64,000 bases of DNA from Lojkania enalia (Eukaryota > Ascomycota > Dothideomycetes > Pleosporales), in assembly GCA_010094045.1 (NCBI GenBank), contig ML986613.1, positions 124,001 through 188,000 on the forward strand. The letters run 5' to 3'. Both the position numbers and the translations under genes were made by a program. The notes under the pieces are model-generated. The model saw nothing but the letters and a program-made list of their open reading frames with translations. It was not told the DNA's origin and searched no databases. How positions within the stretch are numbered: position 1 is the stretch's first letter; each line of letters opens with the position of its first letter. Below, piece after piece: positions 23,784 through 34,660 of this stretch.

Positions 23784-25705
23784 TGTGCTGGTAGACCGAT
23801 GTTGTCGAGATTCCCGATCTCTTCTACAGTGATCGCCTTTGCTTTATACCTTTGGGCACGCGTACGAATTTATGCCCTCGGTTTGATTCAATTGATTCAT
23901 TAACCGCTATGTCGAGTGATCACTTCTCTGAGATGTCTTTTCGCGGCGACCAATTGGGGCTCGTGGCATCGGCTGAGTGTCGGTTAAGTCCATCTATTTT
24001 CTCCGGAAGTACTGGGGCATCCGTGTGTGCGGTAGTTTACCTACAAGATCGGCATATGTTTAGGCGGGGACCAAACAGGGGTATGACTCGGGTCATGGTG
24101 GATCCTGGTATACCAAAAGTGAATGAAATGTGGGGAAGCGTACATAGCCCGGCCTTCAGGAGCCAAAGAGTCTCCCTGAAAATGAGTTTTGCGATTAAAA
24201 TAAGGGAGTTACGAGTGTACGGAAAATCTTCGACGCCTTTAGCCGACATAAGATCTAGGTTGACCTCTAGTGCCCCTAAGCCTGTTCGTTGGTTTATTGA
24301 CTCGATGGTAAATGTACTCGAGTTTTAAGGATTTGTCGCCGAGAATGAGGCCCAGCCGCCGAGAGTAGAAGAATTCATTGATTGTTTCTAGTGGATGAGC
24401 GAGGTTAAACAGTGGCCATAAACTCCCACTTTTTGTCACACCAAATAATGAATGCGAGCTTCTCTTTTGGTGCCGACCAATTGGTTATGTTCCAGAATAT
24501 CCGGCCTTTCCCCTAAGCCGAGAAACATTGCTGCACTAGCCACACAACGCAAATTACTTTTGTGTTTGCCAGCTAGATTTTGTGCTAAGTAAACTATTGA
24601 TTAGGATCAGCTGATTCAATTCCTATTAGCCATATGTGCATCTTTCAGAAATGATGGAAAGTTCATCTTGAATGTGCCGCGTATCCGATAGAGGTTCCGT
24701 GGTCGAACCTAATGTCTTGTAAACGTTCGCTACAACTTAGTAAGTGATCTTAAGAGTAGATCCCTTACATGTCCGCTCATTATAATATGAGATCTTCTTA
24801 GTATTTTATGTAAGTCTTCAGGTGGATATCGCCTCAGAGGCAGTGTTTAAGCTTCGGCCATTGTGCAAAATATTAAGACATTCCCAGACATAAATGTTGA
24901 GAAAGATGATGACTACAAGAGACTATCAGTTATTCCTAGCGTCGCAAAGTTTCTATGGACTCGTGGTTCCCAGTATATAGGATAATCTTCGACTTATGTT
25001 GATTCCTATGTGGTTCACCAGTTTTATCTCAAAAACGCGCTACAATTTTTTTGGGCTATTCAATTACACTCAAAAATTCCCCTGTTTCGCTAGGCAATGG
25101 TAGTTCAAAATGTCCCATCGGCTAGTCATTTATAGCCGCTAGAACCGAAATGTGAAGACGACCTGTGGTGCGCTCACATCTACTGGTAACATTAGAACAT
25201 ATGTCATGTAGACCTATAGACAGCCACACGCCTGGGTCCTCAACATATACAATAATACTAAGCACGCGGTGAGATATGTCGTCGAACTCCTCATATCTAG
25301 GGTTGCATGGCGATGAGAGCTGCATTTAGAACATAAGATAGTTGGAAAGCAGGCAAAATATCGTGTCTTCAAGCCAATAGAGATTAAGACTAAGGAACAA
25401 TGCTGATTAAACCTTGCTAGTGTGGAAAGCATATCGATCGCACCATCCCAAAAGCCTCAGACTCCGTAGCGGGGTTGACCCCGCATTATGTGCAAATCTC
25501 GAGTTCCTATCAAACCATCTGAAACCCAGCCACAGACATCATAAGGGTCATTTAGCCATCAGATTAGGCCGTTTGTGCTATGATATGTAAGATGATTAAT
25601 TTTGAATGTTGTCTAGATCCGACATAGCGCTTACAAGCGTTGAACCACCTCCTCACAAAAGTGCGCTGCACTCGTTATTCACATATTCACAATAAATTAT
25701 TTATC
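23784..25705. other. xylanase promoter and AT-rich gene-free stretch
   Basis: The first few hundred bases are the xylanase promoter. A 158-codon frame at 23852-24328 (+) runs antisense through that promoter and has no domain, so I do not call it. From about 24400 to 25700 the sequence is AT-rich with many stops and nothing recognisable. Confidence 0.45.
24238..24244 (-). promoter_or_regulatory. candidate XlnR/Xyr1 site GGCTAAA upstream of the GH11 gene
   Basis: On the xylanase coding strand the exact word GGCTAAA, the classical binding sequence of the fungal xylanase activator XlnR, lies about 455 bp before the ATG. A 7-bp word can occur by chance, so this is a suggestion only. Confidence 0.35.
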
Positions 25706-26493
25706 ATGGTACCTCTCAAAGTAGGTGATTCGTTTCCATTAGGAGTCATATTCGAGTAAGTACTAGGTTGCCATCCTATAATATACCCATAGGATGATGA
25801 ATGCAAGGTCACCGGTTCCTAACATTAGCATTAGTTGGGCTCCAATTAGAAATGCAGATCCAAAGATACCGCCAACGATCTCGCGAGAGTATGATGCCAG
25901 CAAAGAATGGAAAGGCAAGAGAATCGTGCTATTCAGTGTGCCAGGTAGGTGATATGTAAGGATAATGACTCAGTCGATTCAGCTCAGTAACTCCTTTGAT
26001 GTATAGGGGCATTCACGCCACTATGCCAAGTTAGACACCTTCCGCCATATATCGAAAAACTAGATGACCTCAAGAATATGGGTGTCGATATTGTAGCTGT
26101 TATTGGCTATAATGATCCGTGGACAATGTGTGCATGGGGCAAAGTAAACGGAATATCAGATGATAGAATAGTAAGCAGCACATCACCTTGGTAGGACTAA
26201 GGACACTTCTAACGTATTGGTGCATTTGTTCTTGAGTGATACGAAGTCCCAATTTTCTAAGAATCATGGCTGGGGTACTGGAATGGACGACCGCAATGGG
26301 CGATGGGCGATGATTATTGATGATGATAAAGTTTTCTACGCAGAGAATGAAACTGATCCTTCTGCCGTCACAGTAAGTGGTGGACGGCAAATCTAAATTA
26401 GTTGTTAGAATGATTGGGGTTCTAACTGGCTTGTAGGTTTCTAGTGTGAACGCGATCCTCGCCGCTCTGATTGATCTCGAGTATGCAGCTTGA
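25706..26493 (+). CDS. peroxiredoxin, PRX5/AHP1 type, with a defective splice acceptor
   Basis: Five exons are seen: 25706-25755, 25835-25944, 26007-26170, 26226-26372 and 26437-26493, giving 175 residues if all are joined. The family is thiol peroxidases that reduce H2O2 and organic peroxides. The peroxidatic site is intact (VPGAFTPLC, Cys60), followed by HLPPYIEKL, GVDIVAVIGYND, WGKVNG, LFLSD and a typical C-terminus (DDDKVFYAENETDPSAVTVSSVNAIL, split here over the last intron). Introns 1, 2 and 4 have GT-AG ends. Intron 3 starts with GTAAGC after DDRI, but the base pair before LFLSD is AT (26224-26225) rather than AG. A 31-nt alternative (acceptor at 26201) keeps the frame but would be unusually short and would add eight extra residues. 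It is either a recent pseudogene or a gene with a rare splice. Confidence 0.75.
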
Positions 26494-28484
26494 AGAATTT
26501 CTATTGATTTGGTAGGCTACATTATCACATGTATTACAGTGATTGGAGTGGTCCGAATAAGGTTGCAGGAACGCGAACGTACGTGTGCGGCATAGTCAAG
26601 AGAAAGGTGAATCAGCCTTCCTTCCCTACCTCTCTTAGTATATGTTGGGTAACTTGCAGTCGTGAGGTGTTCTTTCTATCTTCGTTGCGTGATTTATTAA
26701 TGGATCCTACTTCTTTATACTATCACTATACAAATAAGGCCCAAGTAATACTCCCAAGTACAATTTCCTCAATTTTAATTGCCGCACTGTGACGGATCCA
26801 GAAATAAACCCTGTATTTGGCCTTGGTTTTTATTCTGGGTTATACTTAGACTGAGTTCGCCGAACGGACTAGCTATGGATACCTGCTTGCCGGGTACCTC
26901 TTGATGTCTTTTGGGCATTTACTGCCGCGGTAGGTGCAACCGATTTCAGTAAACTAGAAGAATGGAGAAACGCCGATAAGTATGCTGACGAAAGTGACGG
27001 TCGCTCACATTGTCTTCCCCGTAATGAATCCCGAAACTGAGAGACGACATGACAACCTGCATCAAACAGAAGGAAAGAAGTGTTAAGCAAGTATATGAAG
27101 GGCAACTTCACCCGCATAGCTATCTCAAGAATATATATAATTCAAGAAGATCATGTAGTGAGAGGAAAAGAGAAAGCAAGAGAAATAGTGTCCGGAGGCC
27201 ATAGGGGCGGAGACGCTCGAGCAATTAACCGGTTTGACTCGCACGATGAGCGCAATGGTACCACAAAGGACGCCCAAGAGAAGTGAGATCACCGTAAGCT
27301 TACACTCAAGAAGGGGCTAAGCAATGAGGATAAGCGTAGTATTGTGAGTGAGATGATCAATATAATGTCGTATGTGGCCGTCACCAGGAGAAAAGATCTT
27401 ACGATGAAAGAACTCATAAATATGTTACATCCGCACGCTAGTAACAGTGACGAAGACCAAAATGCTGCGGGCCGGTATTTGGAGTCCACCCTCGAAGCAA
27501 CCCCGGCCTTGGATTCCTTATTCTTCGCGGAGATTGACGGAACACCGCTTACCATAACCGAGGCCGAAGGAAGTGATAAGACTGATATGGAACCTGGGTC
27601 TGACTCTGGGCAACAAGAAGCTACTGACAAAGAGGGACTTGTGGCGGTAGTGGTCAAGCAGGATAATGCTGATCAGAAGGTAAAAAGTAAGGCTCAGCCA
27701 ACAGCTCGTATATCGCGCGTCGGGGGCGCCTTGCCACGTAGAATTGAAAGTGAAATTTGGAAATAAGAAGCAGATTTATGATCACGCTGGCGAGTCCGGC
27801 TTTCAGGATGCAATCGAGAATGAAGGGAAGACAATTTTGTGGCAAAAATGCCGGATGAGGAGAGAAAGCGAAGACGGGAAGAAGCGAATCTGTTCTGGTC
27901 AACATGAACATAGGCAAAGAAGGGGATCAAGGCACCAAGTTATGATTTTAAAAGTCATAACCAAGATATTTGAAAAAAAAAAAAATTTTTTTGAGCTCAC
28001 CTCTTGACTCCTGAACCAACTAGTGAATGATTATGTGATTTGACGGATCCGATACAAACATTCTTATGGTTTTTCCCCGGCTTCAGGATACAAAGTTGAC
28101 ACCTTGTTATCATAAAAATTAGTTGTTAATTTTGATTGCTCAGTACTGGGAGGATATCAGCTAAAGCCTAAGTAGGTACTAAGGCTGGCCAGGAAGGAAA
28201 GAAAGATCAGGTATCACAGCTGCTGCTAAACGCCATAAGGATACAAAACACAACGTATGCGTCATTTCCGGCCGCTGCATGAAGTTCACTAGTTTTTCTC
28301 TTCTTAATCCATATACCAAATGCGAGATACGAAATCAGAGATGCGTGAATCTTGCGATATAGCATAATGTACGAAATAGGAATTGCTTGCGAGATCACGT
28401 TACTCGGTACCACTTTCTTGGATAAAAGCCTATAAACGGTCTCGTCTTCTCCAAGCCATGGCTTGAAATTTGAAGTCAAAGAAA
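26494..28484. other. intergenic region, partly purine-skewed
   Basis: AT-rich at both ends. Between about 27080 and 27950 the + strand is purine-rich and holds fragments of Lys/Glu/Arg-rich frames. A homopolymer junction (A-run then T-run) lies at 27972-27991. The last 60 bp contain the feruloyl esterase TATA box (TATAAA at 28431-28436). Confidence 0.4.
27344..27766 (+). CDS. uncharacterised acidic reading frame, doubtful
   Basis: A 140-codon frame begins with a GTG or upstream start rather than a clear ATG. It encodes a helical beginning (DLTMKELINMLHPHASNSDEDQ, interrupted by nothing recognisable) and an acidic Ser/Asp/Glu-rich remainder. No domain is seen and no convincing introns flank it. 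It could be an exon of a disordered protein, a fragment of a dead gene, or chance in a purine-rich segment. Confidence 0.2.
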   Translation: MSEMINIMSYVAVTRRKDLTMKELINMLHPHASNSDEDQNAAGRYLESTLEATPALDSLFFAEIDGTPLTITEAEGSDKTDMEPGSDSGQQEATDKEGLVAVVVKQDNADQKVKSKAQPTARISRVGGALPRRIESEIWK

Positions 28485-29632
28485 ATGTTGAACGTACATT
28501 TTGTCGTATCAATTGCGTTGTTGTTCCAGTTCCTCCCCGTATGCGCTCTCGAAATAAGAAGTCCAGGATGTGGCAAGCCTCTTCCGTCAAATTTATCCCC
28601 GGGCGGACCATCCAAGAACTTTACTATATATTCGCAGTCGCAACTTGGGGGCGGAGTACGCAAGTATCTGCTATACCTACCGGGGAGGTTCTACACGAAG
28701 AACAACAAGCCCGCACCCCTGATCCTCGCTTTCCATGGCCAAACCCAACCAACGTGGTCTATGGAATATATTAGCAACCTCTCGTCCCCGTACTTCAACA
28801 GAGAGGCGATAGTAGTATATCCTGAAGGCGTGAACTATAAGGCCCCTGGAGTAAGTAATTCATAAACACTCGAGGCAGTAGTATTTTTTGAATTTGAAAC
28901 ATGGACATATGCAAATCTCCATCTAAATGTGATACTAATAAGCAAGCTTAGCAACAATGGCTAGGCGACCCCGAAGCGCCTCCCTCATCAACTATCGACG
29001 ATCGAATATTTGTCAGCGAGCTATTGGATCACCTTGAATCAAGATTCTGTGTAGATTCAAGCCGAATCTACGCCACGGGTCTTTCGAATGGTGGGGGCTT
29101 GGTCGGACTTCTTGCCTGCGCGCCATCTCTCAATCGCCGAATCGCTGCCTTTGCCGGAGTTGCTGCTGCCTTCTACACCGATGCGTCTCTGACAGAGCCT
29201 CTTTTCGGCGCTGGATGCAAGCCCGCAACTTCGTGGCGCAGGAAGGTGCCAATAATGGAACTGCACGGTCTAAATGATTCTATAATCGCATATGACGGCG
29301 ACAACAGCCCTGCTCCAAACACCATCCCATTGCCAGAATGGGTTGGAGCGTGGATAGCACGGGAAGGCTGTTCCAAAAACAATAAGGAGAACCCTGACAT
29401 CGAAATAATAGATGGTGGGAATGCGATGAGATACAGCTGGAGCTGTGGTGGTTGGAAGGACATCTTCGTGCATTATCGGATTAATCAGTTTGGACATGGA
29501 TGGCCCTCGACGGCGTGGCAAGGCGAACCGTTTGAGGAATTAAGGTTAGGTCCGACGACATGGAATGCGACAAGTGTTGTCTTGAATTGGTTTGCGCAAT
29601 GGAAATTGGAGCCTGAGTGGGAATTAATGTGA
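28485..29632 (+). CDS. secreted feruloyl esterase (CE1 / PHB-depolymerase-like fold)
   Basis: Two exons, 28485-28850 and 28952-29632, give 348 residues. A signal peptide (MLNVHFVVSIALLFQFLPVCA) precedes an alpha/beta-hydrolase of the type C/D feruloyl esterase or acetyl-xylan-esterase-like group, which removes ferulate from arabinoxylan. Family signs are SPGCGKPLP near the N-terminus, LILAFHGQ (oxyanion region), the nucleophile Ser167 in TGLSNGGG, Asp231 in LHGLNDSI and His304 in FGHGWP. Paired cysteines (FCVD, LACAP, GAGCKP, EGCSK, SCGGW) fit the disulphides of this group. There is no CBM. The ATG at 28485 is the first that gives a clean signal peptide. A TATAAA word lies 49 bp before it. 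It complements the GH11 enzyme 5 kb away. Confidence 0.88.
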
Positions 29633-30153
29633 CAGTGTTGGGCGTCACATATTGCGACGAGGTAATTATCAGGAAGCGTTTTTGTAGGGTTCCGGCGTCT
29701 ATGAAATGCTATTTGTTTGCTACTACTGTCCCATAGCATCTATTTTCGTCTTCAACGCTGCTAGGAGGATTCTTGAATGGCTAGCGGGGGCGGGTGGTAG
29801 TTCGTTACGGAATCCGATTCTCGTGATCAGACATGTAGTGTTGATGCGGCTGTTGCTGTGGTGACGATGCAACGAAAATAAACGCGCGAGCTACTGGCCG
29901 AGACCACCAGGCCACTCGCTACATCTTCAGCATTGCATCACTTGTCTTCTTCCCAAGTACCTCTGCGTTTACTTTCGACTATTTTGCTTATTTGCCGTGC
30001 GCTGCTGCGTATCGCTCTCGTTTTCCTTATCGCTGTACGACTGCCTGCGACTCGATACTTCGGACCGCATTCCTCGCTTGGGCCATTCCCAACGCCGATC
30101 AACGGTGCATGAGCGATTGAACGTTGTCGAAGCCGCTGGGAGGCTCTGCAGTC
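29633..30153. other. intergenic spacer and ase1 promoter
   Basis: This contains the 3' UTR of the feruloyl esterase gene and the ase1 promoter and leader. No other feature is visible. Confidence 0.5.
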
Positions 30154-32585
30154 ATGGACACGAGCTACCTGGCCCAGCAAGTTACCACCATCATCGGCCA
30201 GCTACACGGCCTGTTTGACGAGATCGGAGTCCCGAGCCATGACAGGGACTCGCGTGAGGCAGAGGTAAATACAATATATGCGAATTACGTGACGCGCAAA
30301 GCTAATATATTCGGTAGCTCTTCTCAGCTTTGTCAGAGACTCTCCATAACCAGCTTCGTCAAGTCACCAAGTACGTTTACTGTTCGAATCGTGCTATATT
30401 GTGGCTGACAATGCCCCTCCAGCGAGAAACATGAGATAACTGAGGAAGCGCATCGCTTGATAAAGACAATCAGGCAGATGGAAGCTTCTCTAGACGACAA
30501 TAAACCCAATCCGGCCTACGAAATCGATGATGGAGACATGAAGGTCACATTTCCCTTGACGCGCTGCCTGCAAAGTCTCAAGGAGAAGTACAATACGGTC
30601 AGCAAACTGCATCAAGAACGCTTCGAGCAAGTGAGAAGTACGTGCTGTATCCCGAAATGCCTAATATATTGCTGATATCTTGCAGAACTTGCAGAGGCTC
30701 TCGAGTCCTATGCCTCTCACCTTGAGTCGTCCTTCGTCCAGATCAAGTTGCCGCCGACCGCACCTTGCGCCACTATCTCACCATCGTTTGACATTTCGCC
30801 ATCCTACGTTGCGAAGCTAGACAATGAATTCACGCGCGTGTATGAGGAATATACACGCCGAATCAATGTTGTACAGATAATGTCTCAGGAAATAATTCAA
30901 CTGTGGGCCGAGCTCGGAACACCTCAAGCGCAAACCGACTCCGCTATTGTACAGTATCACCGTGACGCGCCAGAACAGTTGGGCTTGCACAAGGATGACA
31001 TGGCACAACTTAAAGCGAAGAAGGAGCGCCTGTTGGAGGAAAAGCGCAGTCGAGAGCGTCGGCTGAACCAGCTTCGGGGCACAATCGAGGACCTATGGGA
31101 ACGTCTTGGTATCGAGCAGCATGAGCGCAAACATTTCCTATCAAATAATCGCGGATGTGGATTGCGAACTATCAATGAATTCGAAGACGAATTGGCGCGA
31201 CTAAATGAACTCAAACGCCAAAATCTCCATCTCTTCATTGAAGAAGCGAGGTGCAAGCTACAGGAACTTTGGGATGCCCTTTACTTTTCAGAAGAGGAAA
31301 TGCTTGACTTTACCCCGGCCTTCTCAGGTAAGTGAGGAGATAGACGTTGACGGATCTAAGCTAATAGAGAGTAGATGTCTGCAGCGATGCTCTACTGTCC
31401 GCTCACGAGTCCGAAATCGCTCGACTTGAAGCGCTCAAGGAACAGCGATTACCAACCCTCGAGAAAATCAATAGACACCGTGAACTTATCAAAGAGCGTG
31501 ACGACCTGCAAGCTTCAAGTCAGGACGCATCCCGCCTGATGGCCCGGGGCAACAAGGGCGAACGCCGTGACCCAGGAAAGCTACTGCGGGAAGAGAAGAT
31601 GCGAAAGCGGATTGCGAAGGAGTTGCCCAAGATTGAGGCGGAGCTGAAGAAGATTCTCGAGAAATGGGAGGATGAGTATGGCCGTCCATTCCTAGTCCTT
31701 GGTGAACGATATCTCGACGATCTCTATGCTTCTGCAGCGAAGGCACCGCCACCTCGTTCCAAGACACCCTCGGTTGCCCCTCATCCCACGAAGCAAGCGC
31801 CTAGATCCGCTGCTCCTGTTAGTCGAGCGGGTACTGTTCGTGGACCGCCTCCTAGTCGAGCAAAGACACCGACAGCTAGCTTCGCCGCCAGTATATCCCG
31901 CAATCCGCTCTCTAGTTCGGTATCCGCGGCCTCCGGTGCGAAAAGTCCGTCCAAGATACCCTCGCGTGCTCCGTTGAAGAATATGCCTCATGGAAGTAAC
32001 TCACCTGAACGAAGGCCTCCATTAGAGCGGGAAGGTTCTACTCTCCGGAAAATGCCGCCTCCGCGGGCTCCGCCACCAAAGATGAAGGATTTGTTTGTTC
32101 CAACCGAACGGATGACGACGCCGGCGAATCACTACGAGCTCAATAGGGATCGGAGCGAGAGTATAGTCCGACACGTACCACCAGAGGACCCATATGATGA
32201 TCGCACTTACCTATCCCATAGTATACGGGCCGGATATCCACCACAGTATGCACCCCCTGTCATGAGCAGTAGACAGACCTCACAGACATCGTCAACGGGA
32301 ACCGGTCACACTATGCAATCTGGATCCGAGAATTGGGAGACTTTTAGCGAACAATCCGAGGAGCCTGAGCGAGACGTTGATTTCTACAAATACCGGACTG
32401 CAGCGGCGCGGAATAAGCGATTGACTCCCGAGGGTGGCCACGCTTCGCCGCGTGGGGTGCAAGGCAAGAAGCTGAGAAGTATACGTGGTGTGGATGGTGA
32501 GCTGATGATGGAAGGCGAAGGCGGACGAATGGTCAGAGTCGTGGAAGGCAGCGAGGCGGGATGGACAGACGAGGATGCCTTCTGA
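30154..32585 (+). CDS. ase1: MAP65/Ase1/PRC1 family antiparallel microtubule bundler
   Basis: Five exons, 30154-30264, 30318-30370, 30423-30637, 30686-31327 and 31375-32585, give 743 residues, close to the usual length of fungal Ase1. The protein crosslinks antiparallel microtubules in the spindle midzone. Residues 1 to about 370 are alpha-helical rod with dimerisation-type coiled coils. The conserved spectrin-like microtubule-binding part follows (LWDALYFSEEEMLDF, then RGNKGERRDPGKLLREEKMRKR and the ELKKILEKWEDEYG helix). The C-terminal 170 residues are basic, Ser/Pro-rich and disordered, with many SP/TP sites (KTPS, KTPT, KSPS) suited to Cdk phosphorylation, which is known to control Ase1 timing. 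All introns are short GT-AG with consistent phase. Confidence 0.92.
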
Positions 32586-34660
32586 GTCATTGGATGTCTG
32601 TTTTCGCCTTTTATTCTTGGATCCCGCTTCCCACGAACCATTGACGCTTGATGTGCTATGCCCTGGAATGATATTCCATGTCTTTCCGTTTCGGCTTGAT
32701 GGGAATTGCTTTTCGCTGATCGCCCACATGAATGTGGAAGATTTTTCACTTCTCCCCGGCTTGGTTGCTTTTCTTCTCTGTAATTTCTTGCATTAAGAGG
32801 CGGTATGTGTTTTCTGAAAATTTATTCCTTCTTTCCTATGCGACTGGACGAGAGAGCCGCCACGTACGCAGCAGGGCTTGGCGAGGCACCTGTTCCTATG
32901 TGCCCATCTGCACATCCAGCCAGCTGGTGCGTGGTCGCTAGTCGTCCCGTCTTGGGAGCGGCAGCGGGTCCTGGCCTTCCTTGCTTATATTGTCTTTGGA
33001 AATAATAACGGCGGCGGGCGTTGTGTTCTCTGGCGTGTGGGTGGTCTTGTCTGGGTTTTAATTTGTTTCTTGACGGCTGCTATATTGGTTATAGTGTGGG
33101 CGATATTCCGTGCGATCGCTTACCGGATCAAGGCATCGGAGGAAGACGACTTGCGCAAGCATGTATAAATACTTAGGTACATGGACCTAGCGATAGGAAT
33201 GCAAGGTCACGATGGTTCACTGAATAACTTTAGTCATGTTGCCATCAAGTGTGGGTTACCACGTGCTTGAGCCGCCAGAGGATCAATAATGGCAATAGCC
33301 GGAGTTACTGGAAGAAGGGGCTGACGAGACTTAGGATGGCAATACAGAATAAATACAATAATACAATCACAAAGCTGCTATCGTGAGAGTGTGGAGAAGG
33401 GTGCAGGTTGACCTTAGCAAGCGTCATTGACCCGGCGGAAACGGCGGGTGCTCGCGAAACATGTTATCTTTGGGCATTGTTCACGGTTAAGCTTTCATTA
33501 GCCCGGGATACAACTCCCCAGAAGGGGCAGGCCGACTGTGGGGTAGAGGGTTGGAGTGATGGTGTGGTGGCCTGCATGAAAGGCTTGCATGCGTCCGCAC
33601 TGGTGGAGAGAGATAAGCTCGCGTGCTGTGAGAGGCTGAAGGGGACTGGAGGACAATGCAGCTGCGCGCGCTGTTTGGGGGCGGCCGAAATAGCCGTCGA
33701 GGGCTCTGGCATGCCGTAGCAATCGAGCCGTGAACGGGGACTGCGGGTGTGAGCGGCGCGCGCAAGCATGTACGAAGGTATGTAGTAGTCTCGTCCTCAC
33801 AAGACATTGTCATCGTCCTCATCATCCGCATCAGTCGAGCGTGGGGCGTGGGCGGGCTCGGAAACGGCGCTTGCTCAGCCCTGCAGCGCGCATCGTGGAG
33901 GTGGCGGGCATCCCTAGGCCAATCAGGGCGCCCCGGACGGAGATCGCGGGCGTCCAATCTTGGAGTGATCCCGCGTGCCGGCGGTGTCTTGCAGCGAGCG
34001 GCAGACCAGGGTGGTGCCTTGAATGCCCAAACGGCAGCGGCAGCGGCAGCAGCAACCTTGGAATAAGCAGCGAGCGCTCTGAGGCCACGAAGTCAGAGTG
34101 ATCTCAGCCCTTCTTGGGACCCCCTCTGGCGCGGTGCCTGGACGCTGATTCTGATTGCCCGCGGACGTCACCGCAGCTTCCGGCCGCGCTATGGCCGCCC
34201 TGTGTGTCACACGTCCTGTGCTTGGTCCGGGAGGGACTGCCCACGCGACTGCCCGTGCGACTGCCCGTTGCCCTTTATCAGCTCCCAACTCCCCTATCGC
34301 CCCCTGCCGTCATCTTTGTACGTTCCATACATCCACCCCGTCGGCCATCCGACAGCCTCGTCCTCCCTGTCCCGCCGCCCCCTTCACTCTCCTCGAGGCA
34401 TGCTCCTTTCTTATCCATCTCGCTTGCGCCCGTATATGGTAAACAATCACGAGGCTCTGCGAAGCGCATCATCCCTGCCGCTCTAATGTTCCTGCCATTT
34501 GCCCTCATCGGCCATTCGTCCAATCCCGCCGCGGCAATAACGTAAAAGCTTCGGCCTCGCAACCGCACAACGTCACAGCCGAATTTCTCAAAAAAGTCCC
34601 TTGGCTTTCTTGATTAAAACTTAGTCACAGGAAGCCGTTGTCTAGTGGCCTGTCCCCACA
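32586..34660. other. 2-kb intergenic region with GC-rich, pyrimidine-rich leader
   Basis: Many mutually overlapping frames exist because the segment 33400-34550 is GC-rich, but none has a recognisable domain. A frame at 32878-33168 (+) ends in one hydrophobic helix (LVWVLICFLTAAILVIVWAIF) followed by basic residues. It lacks a good ATG and I do not call it. The 34280-34450 part is strongly C/T-rich, as in the long leaders of fungal regulatory genes, and probably belongs to the gene starting at 34661. Confidence 0.4.

Noticed and set aside
23852..24328. 158-codon + strand frame divergent from the xylanase gene
   Set aside because: It lies antisense to the xylanase promoter, has no domain or good start context and shows no partner exons.
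32878..33168. Frame with one hydrophobic helix after ase1
   Set aside because: No convincing start, no family resemblance, and it lies in what is probably the ase1 3' UTR region.
33408..34545. Cluster of 80-140-codon frames in GC-rich DNA
   Set aside because: Up to five frames overlap each other on both strands, as expected from GC-rich, stop-poor leader sequence. None carries a domain.
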